From Rhodoferax sp. (GTDB lineage Bacteria; Pseudomonadota; Gammaproteobacteria; Burkholderiales; Burkholderiaceae_C): a DNA stretch of 64,000 bases. The notes below the pieces were generated by a model that saw only the letters and a list, made by a program, of their open reading frames with translations, searched no databases and had not been told where the DNA came from. The position numbers and the translations under genes were made by a program. This document shows positions 58,096 to 64,000 of the stretch, in pieces (positions within the stretch are counted from its first letter, which is position 1; each line of letters begins with the position of its first letter). Location of the stretch: contig NZ_JAAFIX010000003.1 of assembly GCF_013297935.1 (NCBI RefSeq), positions 124,001 to 188,000 of the forward strand. The letters run 5' to 3'.

Positions 58096-58503
58096 TCAGG
58101 CTTTCTCAACAGGGAGATTAGCTGCTTTCCAAGCTTTGAGTCCGCCCTGCATCGATTGGGCCTGCTCGTAACCCAGTTTCTTGGCCAACTCAACCGCTTT
58201 GGCGGAGCGGGCACCGCTTTGGCACACCAGCACCAATGGCAAGCCCTTGTTTTTGACCGCACCCGCGAGCTTGGCTTCCAAATCCGCGAAGGGCAGATTT
58301 TTGGATCCCACAATGTGACCGGCAGCAAACTCGGACGCATCGGAAACATCCACCACATTGGCTTTTTCGCGGTTGATCAACTGAATAGCCCTCGCTGAGT
58401 CAATTCCCACTGCGGTTGCGCCCTGGAAGACCGGCCAGAGCAGCAAGCCGCCGGACGACAGTGCAATGGCAATCAACATCCAGTTATCCATAATAAATTT
58501 CAC
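58096..58503 (-). CDS. Membrane-anchored rhodanese-like protein
   Basis: 135 residues. The GTG at 58503 has AAGGA 6 nt upstream and is chosen over the ATG at 58491. One N-terminal membrane helix (WMLIAIALSSGGLLLWPVF) anchors a rhodanese domain with active-site loop CQSGARSA (Cys94). It transfers sulfane sulfur or acts in redox signalling; the orientation of the helix suggests a cytoplasmic or periplasmic single domain but I cannot tell which. First gene of the grxC-secB-gpsA chain, divergent from gpmA. Confidence 0.92.
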   Translation of the reverse strand: MKFIMDNWMLIAIALSSGGLLLWPVFQGATAVGIDSARAIQLINREKANVVDVSDASEFAAGHIVGSKNLPFADLEAKLAGAVKNKGLPLVLVCQSGARSAKAVELAKKLGYEQAQSMQGGLKAWKAANLPVEKA

Positions 58504-58607
58504 TTTGTTCCTTCTTGGTTACTTGACTCGAAGCTGCCATTTTAGAATGGTGAGTCTCCAGCCGCTGCACAGACCGGCCGGTTTTCTCAACGATCGAACG
58601 CATCCTC

Positions 58608-59351
58608 ATGTACAAATTAGTTCTCGTACGCCACGGCGAATCCACCTGGAATCTTGAAAACCGCTTCACCGGCTGGACCGATGTAGACCTCACACCTACC
58701 GGGGTTGAACAAGCCAAAAACGCCGGCCGACTCCTCAAAGCAGAAGGTTTTGAATTCGATGTGGCCTATACCAGCGTACTCAAGCGGGCGATTCGCACCC
58801 TGTGGCACACCCTGGACGAAATGGACCGCACCTGGCTGCCGGTCGTCCACAGCTGGCGTCTCAATGAGCGTCACTATGGCTCGCTTCAGGGCCTGAACAA
58901 GGCGGACATGGCCAAACAATACGGCGACGCACAAGTCCTGGTTTGGCGCCGCAGCTACGACACACCACCACCCGCGCTGGAAGCGACTGACCCCCGTAGT
59001 GAACGCGCAGACATCCGCTATGCCAAGCTTCCTGTCGAACAAGTCCCGCTCACCGAATGCCTGAAAGACACCGTAGACCGTGTCATTCCTTTCTGGAACG
59101 AATCTATTGCGCCGGCTATCAAAGCGGGCAAGCGCATCGTTCTGGCAGCGCACGGCAACTCGATCCGCGCATTGATCAAGTACCTGGACGAGATTTCGGA
59201 CGATGACATCGTGGGCGTTAACATCCCCAACGGCATCCCTTTGGTTTACGAGCTGGACGAAAACCTCAAACCGATCCGTCACTACTACCTCGGTGATGCA
59301 GAGGCTGCCGCCAAGGCCGCCGCCGCGGTGGCTTCCCAAGGCAAGGCATAA
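58608..59351 (+). CDS. gpmA: 2,3-bisphosphoglycerate-dependent phosphoglycerate mutase
   Basis: 247 residues. Glycolytic interconversion of 3- and 2-phosphoglycerate. The phosphohistidine is in [20 protein letters not shown]; the second histidine in [37 protein letters not shown] and [20 protein letters not shown] are typical. A monocistronic unit ended by a strong terminator. Confidence 0.97.
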   Translation: MYKLVLVRHGESTWNLENRFTGWTDVDLTPTGVEQAKNAGRLLKAEGFEFDVAYTSVLKRAIRTLWHTLDEMDRTWLPVVHSWRLNERHYGSLQGLNKADMAKQYGDAQVLVWRRSYDTPPPALEATDPRSERADIRYAKLPVEQVPLTECLKDTVDRVIPFWNESIAPAIKAGKRIVLAAHGNSIRALIKYLDEISDDDIVGVNIPNGIPLVYELDENLKPIRHYYLGDAEAAAKAAAAVASQGKA

Positions 59352-59370
59352 CTACAAACCCGCCCTTCTA

Positions 59371-59395
59371 AACGCCCGCAATTGCGGGCGTTTTT
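59371..59395 (+). terminator. Rho-independent terminator after gpmA
   Basis: CGCCCGCAATTGCGGGCG, a perfect 9-bp-arm palindrome, followed by TTTTTG. The ctpA start codon is 71 bp further on. Confidence 0.93.
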
Positions 59396-59465
59396 GCAGG
59401 ACTTCGGGGAACCGGGCAAACCAGCCGCACTCCAAGGTGTATATTGGTGCGGCACAGGAAGAACT

Positions 59466-60902
59466 ATGGGTCACAAACTGAAAATCACCGGCTGGATTGC
59501 TTTGGGCGTCGTTGCAGGGGCACTCACCACCGTATCGTTGCAAACCGTTGCACGGAACTCCTTGGCCCCGTTGCCATTGGAAGAGTTGCAACAGCTCGCC
59601 ACGGTTTTCGGTATGGTCAAGAGTGACTATGTGGAGCCTGTCGATGAGAAAAAACTGATCACCGATGCCATCACCGGCATGGTGGCCAGCCTCGACCCCC
59701 ACTCACAGTACTTTGACAAAAAGTCGTTCAAGGAATTCCGTGAAGGCACCTCCGGCAAGTTTGTCGGTGTGGGCATTGAGATCACCCAAGAAGATGGCCT
59801 CGTCAAAGTGGTTTCACCGATTGAGGGCTCCCCTGCCTTCCGTGCGGGCCTGAAAACCAACGACCTGATCACCAAAATTGACGACACCGCGGTCAAAGGC
59901 CTGACGCTCAACGAAGCCGTCAAGCGCATGCGCGGTGAGCCCAACACCAAAGTGTTGTTGACGATTTATCGCAAAGATGAGAATCGCACTTTCCCGGTCA
60001 CCATTACCCGGGAAGAAATCAAACAACAATCTGTGCGCGGAAAAGTCGTGGAGCCGGGATACGCATGGATCCGCGTCAGCCAGTTCCAGGAACGCAGCTT
60101 TGAAGACTTTGCCAAAAAAGTCGAAGATATTTACAAGCAAGACCCCAAAATTAAAGGCTTGGTTTTGGATTTGCGTAACGACCCGGGCGGCCTGCTGACC
60201 TCTGCGGTAGCGATGTCAGCAGCCTTCCTGCCCGAGAACGTCACCGTGGTGTCCACTAACGGGCAGACGCCTGAAAGCAAGCAGGTGTTGCGTGCCTCCG
60301 CCAGCGACATCCGGGGCTTGTCCGGTGCAGAGGCACTGAAAACATTGCCTGCAGCACTGAAAAAGGTGCCCATGGTAGTGCTGGTCAACGAGGGATCTGC
60401 TTCAGCCAGTGAAATCGTGGCAGGCGCATTGCAGGACCACAAACGCGCCACCATCATGGGTAGCCAATCGTTTGGCAAAGGCTCGGTGCAGACTTTCCGC
60501 CCGCTCGGACCGGATACCGGTTTGAAAATCACCACCTCCCGCTACTACACCCCGAGCGGACGCTCGATCCAAGCCAAGGGCATCGTTCCCGACGTGATGG
60601 TGGATGAAACCGAAGAAGGCAGCCCCTACGCAGCACTGCGCATGCGGGAAGCCGACCTTGAAAAGCATCTATCCAGTGGCCAAGGCGAAGAAAAGAAGGA
60701 CGCTGTCCGCGAAAAGGCACGGGAAGATGCGCTCAAGCGCTTGGAAGAGGAGTCACGTAAGCCCGCATCCGAACGCAAAGTGCCCGAGTTCGGCTCGGAC
60801 AAAGACTTCCAACTGATTCAGGCGATCAACCACCTCAAAGGCAAGCCCGTACTGGTCAGCAAAACCCAGATGGAACGCAAAGAAGAGGCCAAGGACAACT
60901 GA
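59466..60902 (+). CDS. ctpA: C-terminal processing protease, S41 family (CtpA)
   Basis: 478 residues from the ATG at 59466 (AGGAAG 6 nt upstream). N-terminal membrane anchor (ITGWIALGVVAGALTTVSL), a PDZ domain (residues ~105-190; GKFVGVGIEITQEDGLVKVV), and a serine-lysine dyad with Ser313 in EGSASASEIVAGAL and Lys338 in SQSFGKGSVQTF. It acts in the periplasm on C-termini of target proteins. The last ~100 residues are charged and helical (EKKDAVREKAREDALKRLEE). moeB follows 7 bp later. Confidence 0.95.
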   Translation: MGHKLKITGWIALGVVAGALTTVSLQTVARNSLAPLPLEELQQLATVFGMVKSDYVEPVDEKKLITDAITGMVASLDPHSQYFDKKSFKEFREGTSGKFVGVGIEITQEDGLVKVVSPIEGSPAFRAGLKTNDLITKIDDTAVKGLTLNEAVKRMRGEPNTKVLLTIYRKDENRTFPVTITREEIKQQSVRGKVVEPGYAWIRVSQFQERSFEDFAKKVEDIYKQDPKIKGLVLDLRNDPGGLLTSAVAMSAAFLPENVTVVSTNGQTPESKQVLRASASDIRGLSGAEALKTLPAALKKVPMVVLVNEGSASASEIVAGALQDHKRATIMGSQSFGKGSVQTFRPLGPDTGLKITTSRYYTPSGRSIQAKGIVPDVMVDETEEGSPYAALRMREADLEKHLSSGQGEEKKDAVREKAREDALKRLEEESRKPASERKVPEFGSDKDFQLIQAINHLKGKPVLVSKTQMERKEEAKDN

Positions 60903-60909
60903 TCCGCTG

Positions 60910-61665
60910 ATGCATGACGATGCTTTGCTGCGCTATTCGCGGCACATTTTGCTCAACGAGATCGGTATTGAAGGCCAAGAGCGAATCTGTAATAGCCATG
61001 TACTGATCGTAGGTGCCGGAGGACTTGGAGCGCCTGCAGCGCTGTACCTGGCGGCTGCGGGCGTAGGGCAAATCACGCTGGTGGACCCGGACGTGGTTGA
61101 CCTGACCAATCTGCAGCGGCAAATAATTCATTCGACAGCAAACATTGGCCAGCCCAAAGTGGAGTCTGCCGGCTTGCGACTGGCCGCTATGAATCCACTC
61201 ACCCGTGTCCATGCCTTCCAGACAGCTGCAGATGCCCCTTGGCTCGCGGAGCATTTGGAGAGCGTGGATGTCGTTCTTGATTGCAGCGACAACTTCCCCA
61301 CCCGGCAACTCATCAACCACGCCTGCGTGGCCCAGTGCAAACCGCTGGTCTCCGGCGCCGCCCTTCGTTTTGATGGGCAAGTCTCGGTGTTTGACCCGAC
61401 CCGGCCCGAGGGTCCTTGTTACGCCTGCCTGTTCCCGCCCGACGCAGCGCCCCCGGCCACCCAGTGCTCGACGATGGGCGTTTTCTCTCCCTTAGTCGGC
61501 ATCATTGGCGCCACACAAGCCGCAGAGGCACTGAAGCTGATTCTCCGGCTACCGGGCATCTTGAGCGGGCGCATGCTGCTGCTCGATGCACTGAGTATGG
61601 AATGGAGCAGCTTGACCCTTCGCCGCAACCCGACCTGCACCGTATGCGGCCCCCACCATGGTTAG
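60910..61665 (+). CDS. moeB: Molybdopterin-synthase adenylyltransferase MoeB (ThiF/HesA family)
   Basis: 251 residues. It adenylates the C-terminal glycine of MoaD (or ThiS) for sulfur transfer. ATP-binding fold VLIVGAGGLGAPAALYLAAA, VDPDVVDLTNLQRQIIHSTA with the catalytic arginine, CSDNFPTRQLINHACV, and two zinc-binding pairs (CYAC and CTVC). MoeB and ThiF cannot be separated by these motifs; MoeB is chosen because of the N-terminal LLRYSRHILLNEIGIEGQER. It is far from moeA/mobA at 2.5-4.4 kb. Confidence 0.92.
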   Translation: MHDDALLRYSRHILLNEIGIEGQERICNSHVLIVGAGGLGAPAALYLAAAGVGQITLVDPDVVDLTNLQRQIIHSTANIGQPKVESAGLRLAAMNPLTRVHAFQTAADAPWLAEHLESVDVVLDCSDNFPTRQLINHACVAQCKPLVSGAALRFDGQVSVFDPTRPEGPCYACLFPPDAAPPATQCSTMGVFSPLVGIIGATQAAEALKLILRLPGILSGRMLLLDALSMEWSSLTLRRNPTCTVCGPHHG

Positions 61666-61768
61666 AAATAAACTGTGAAGCACCGCCTTTTTACGCCCAC
61701 CGGGGCTGGTTCGCTTCCCAAGCAATGCATGCTTCCTGTTAGACTTTGAAGGACTAAACGACCTCACC

Positions 61769-62563
61769 GTGGCACAACCGCACCCTTCGCCCCTCGTTGA
61801 CCTGCAGCGCTTACGCTTGGACGATGCCCGGGCGCTGCTGGAGCACGACGCCACTGTCTCACTCCCCTCCAGCACAGAGTCCCCCACGGCGTATTTGCAA
61901 GCCGTGATCGACGGTTTGTGCGAGCTCTCCCTGAAGGATCCCCTCACCGGCTTGGCCAATCGTCGCCATTTCAGGGGAGTTTTAGGGCGTTCCATTGACA
62001 TGGTGGCCCGCTCTGGAGAGCCGGCCCTGCTACTGATGCTCGATATCGACCACTTCAAAAAAGTGAACGATACCTACGGGCACCAAGCTGGCGACCAGGT
62101 TCTGCAAGCCATCGCAAAAACACTCACTGGCTGCGTGCGCCCTATGGACACAGTGGCACGCTTCGGAGGCGAAGAGTTTTCCGTCATGCTTCCCAGCTGC
62201 CACACTGGCTATGGAACCGTCGTGGCTGAACGTATTCGGACCCAAATTGAGGCACTGTCGATCCAGATTGCGCCGGGCTTGAGTATTCAAGTGACGGTCA
62301 GTATCGGTGGCGCGTTTGCGCCGGAGTGGGTTCGGTCCACTGCCACCTTGTGGACCGAGCGCGCTGACATGCAGCTCTACCGGGCGAAAAAAGAGGGCCG
62401 CAACCGCGTCTTTCTAGACCAACAACAAGAAATCTATGTCAGTGCAGAGGAGAAAAATCTCTTGTTTGGCCACCTCTCTTTGGGTGATCCCGCATGGATC
62501 GAAAGTGTTTCCAGCGATGCGGCCGGTAGCCCTGCTTCCGGCGCCATGCAGAGGGTATTTTGA
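61769..62563 (+). CDS. Diguanylate cyclase (GGDEF domain)
   Basis: 264 residues from a GTG at 61769; AAGGA lies rather far (16 nt), so the start is not certain. A ~55-residue N-terminal segment without recognisable sensor is followed by a GGDEF domain: LSLKDPLTGLANRRHFRGVL, LLMLDIDHFKKVNDTYGHQA, and the active GGEEF at residues 133-137. An intact RxxD inhibitory site (RPMD, 124-127) lies before it. A ~40-residue tail follows the domain. It should make c-di-GMP with product inhibition. It overlaps the next gene as TGATG. Confidence 0.92.
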   Translation: MAQPHPSPLVDLQRLRLDDARALLEHDATVSLPSSTESPTAYLQAVIDGLCELSLKDPLTGLANRRHFRGVLGRSIDMVARSGEPALLLMLDIDHFKKVNDTYGHQAGDQVLQAIAKTLTGCVRPMDTVARFGGEEFSVMLPSCHTGYGTVVAERIRTQIEALSIQIAPGLSIQVTVSIGGAFAPEWVRSTATLWTERADMQLYRAKKEGRNRVFLDQQQEIYVSAEEKNLLFGHLSLGDPAWIESVSSDAAGSPASGAMQRVF

Positions 62564-63399
62564 TGTCTGACGTGTTAAACCCACCCGAATCGGTCGAAGG
62601 CAGCGCGGGAGTCCCCTTGAAGCCGTCCGGCAAAGTGATTGCCGTGACAAGCGGTAAAGGTGGCGTGGGCAAGACCTTTGTATCTGCCAATCTTGCAGCC
62701 GCGATGGCAAAACGGGGACAGCGGGTGCTGGTGCTGGATGCCGATCTCGGACTCGCCAACCTCGATGTGGTGCTCAACCTATATCCCAAAATCACCCTGC
62801 ATGATGTCTTTACCGGCAAGGCGAAGCTGGAAGAAGCCATCATCCGCGCCCCTGGTGGCTTTTCTGTCCTGCTAGCTGGCTCAGGCATGGTGGAATATTC
62901 ACGCCTGACACCGGAAGTTCGCGGTGATTTTTTGCGCATCATGAACGGCTTGGTCCCGCATTACGATGTGGTCATCCTGGATACCGGTGCCGGTATTTCC
63001 GACGTGGTGCTCTTTGCAGTGTCTCTAGCTTCTGAAGTGCTGGTCGTTGCCACACCAGAACCCACCTCGTTGACCGACGCCTACGCCACGATCAAAGTAT
63101 TGGTAGGCCAACAAAAACGCCAGACGATCCGGCTGGTGATCAACCAAACCGCACGTTTGGGCGACGGCCGCGCCATTACAACGCAACTCCAACAGGTGCT
63201 GGACCGTTTTGTCACGACCGATACCGGTAAGCCGGTGCGCTTGGTGCACATGGGGGATATTCCGGCGGATCAAGCTGTCCGCCAGGCGGTCATGCGCCGT
63301 CAGCTCCTATTGCAAGCCATGCCTGGTAGCCCAGCTGCACTCGCGATTTCTCAGTTAGCCGCCAAAGTCGAAGAAACGATCAAGCTCAAAACGAGCTGA
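62563..63399 (+). CDS. MinD/ParA-family ATPase, FlhG/FleN-like
   Basis: 278 residues from the ATG at 62563, with GAGGG upstream inside the preceding gene. Deviant Walker A SGKGGVGKTFVSANLAAAMA, LVLDADLGLANLDVVLNLYP, DVVILDTGAGISDVVLFAVS and PEPTSLTDAYATIKVL follow the FlhG/FleN/YlxH pattern. Such proteins set flagellar number or place surface organelles, and FleN partners respond to c-di-GMP elsewhere. There is no flagellar gene here. Coupling to a diguanylate cyclase suggests a joint role in motility or surface attachment; inference. A C-terminal amphipathic helix (VEETIKLK) is weak. Confidence 0.9.
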   Translation: MSDVLNPPESVEGSAGVPLKPSGKVIAVTSGKGGVGKTFVSANLAAAMAKRGQRVLVLDADLGLANLDVVLNLYPKITLHDVFTGKAKLEEAIIRAPGGFSVLLAGSGMVEYSRLTPEVRGDFLRIMNGLVPHYDVVILDTGAGISDVVLFAVSLASEVLVVATPEPTSLTDAYATIKVLVGQQKRQTIRLVINQTARLGDGRAITTQLQQVLDRFVTTDTGKPVRLVHMGDIPADQAVRQAVMRRQLLLQAMPGSPAALAISQLAAKVEETIKLKTS

Positions 63400-63449
63400 A
63401 TATCACCCGGGCACCGGCTCCCGATCAAATGCTGCGCGTCTGCCGGGTT

Positions 63450-64000
63450 TCAAGCAGACACTATCCAACCTTCCAGAGGATCTACCTTCTGAGGAAGTCC
63501 GTACCGCAGATCACCACCTTGGTGCTGCACTTCGGCCCACGCCGCCAGGGTCAGGCAAAGAGCAGCATCCAAGGAATCACCACTCGGGTCATCCACCAGA
63601 GCGTCACGCTGGGCGTGAGTTAACTTCAGCCGTATCCCCCAGCGGGTTTGGCCCATTTCTAACGCATGGACCAAGTCTTTTCGGGCAATGAGTCGCTCGG
63701 GGGTCTGCTTGGCTTTGTCGTCACTTTTGTAACTCCGGCTCCCCAGCACCGCTTTGGAAATCAACCCCGGGTAACCCTCCAAGGCAATGCGGCCCAGTGC
63801 TGCATGGCCGCTTGTTGGCGATTGCAGACCGGGGAAATGCGCACCCGCGTCCAACAAGCGGGGCACACCGGCGTGCAGCATCCAGGCCACCGGCGGATTC
63901 ACCCACTTCATCGAGGAACTGGACTGGGCCGGACCATCGGTGGCACGATGCGCAAACTTGCTTCCTACGGGCCGGGCATTGCAAAACGAGACGAACTCCG
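63450..64000 (-). CDS. DUF429 family protein, C-terminal part (5' end beyond window)
   Basis: The frame is open from 64000 (cut) to the stop at 63450, ~183 residues. An ATG at 63911 occurs inside but the preceding codons encode conserved-looking sequence (FVSFCNARPVGSKFAHRATD), so the true start lies outside. DUF429 segments are LEGYPGLISKAVLGSRSYKS, KQTPERLIARKDLVHALE and DDPSGDSLDAALCLTLAAWA, an RNase H-like fold with acidic residues. Function unknown. It is convergent with the ParA-like gene, 50 bp apart. Confidence 0.85.
   Translation of the reverse strand, partial: EFVSFCNARPVGSKFAHRATDGPAQSSSSMKWVNPPVAWMLHAGVPRLLDAGAHFPGLQSPTSGHAALGRIALEGYPGLISKAVLGSRSYKSDDKAKQTPERLIARKDLVHALEMGQTRWGIRLKLTHAQRDALVDDPSGDSLDAALCLTLAAWAEVQHQGGDLRYGLPQKVDPLEGWIVSA

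Overview
The window is 64 kb of GC-rich chromosome with dense, ordinary bacterial gene packing. No rRNA, tRNA, CRISPR array, insertion sequence or prophage was seen. The gene content points to a betaproteobacterium of the Comamonadaceae, near Rhodoferax or Curvibacter. The pointers are a DUF3460 gene, a cphA'/cphA cyanophycin cluster with a DUF1854/ABC transporter pair, an ECH1-type isomerase, a TRAP transporter, several chemoreceptors, and a ~55-bp dispersed repeat that I associate with this family. The genus assignment is inference.

Layout. (a) 1-14 kb, all minus strand: a cut ABC permease, a SulP transporter, then a tightly coupled nine-gene run read from 14.0 kb down to 2.5 kb: an OFA-family formate/oxalate transporter, a fused NuoE-NuoF formate dehydrogenase beta subunit, the formate dehydrogenase alpha subunit, fdhD, tungstate ABC transporter tupB-tupC-tupA, mobA and moeA. 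This puts formate uptake, oxidation, metal uptake and cofactor assembly in one transcription unit. The fused two-subunit layout plus tungstate uptake resembles the tungsten-type NAD-dependent enzyme of Methylobacterium (Fdh1). (b) 14-20 kb: a chemoreceptor lacking its first membrane helix, a LysR regulator, the Fe-S carrier ApbC/Mrp, a patatin lipase, and a LysR/azoR divergent pair with a clear palindromic operator. (c) 21-24 kb: a TpsB-like outer-membrane transporter followed by a proline-rich exported protein with a large internal duplication and no recognisable TPS domain. (d) 24-28 kb: a PadR regulator with two operators, an unusual FadH-NTF2 fusion and a dienoyl-CoA isomerase. (e) 28-34 kb: two structured repeat hairpins, metG, a YoaK-like protein, nadB. 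(f) 33-38 kb: LysR, uraD and a DctPQM TRAP transporter. (g) 38-42 kb: two chemoreceptors around an orphan receiver. (h) 42-48 kb: nadA-nadC, small proteins, scpA, panB-panC, a DUF1569 protein. (i) 48-56 kb: cyanophycin block. (j) 56-64 kb: gpsA, secB, grxC, a rhodanese, gpmA, ctpA, moeB, a diguanylate cyclase, a MinD/ParA ATPase and a cut DUF429 gene.

Two repeat families stand out. Family A (about ten copies, ~55 bp) lies between genes but also inside coding sequences, often at interdomain linkers (metG, fused formate dehydrogenase, nadB) and once in a signal peptide (tupA). Family B (three copies) is a hairpin with a conserved ~42-nt apical core and stems whose sequence differs in every copy yet stays self-complementary. 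One copy is translated in frame within fdhD.

All assignments were made by eye from the sequence. No database search or structure prediction was run.
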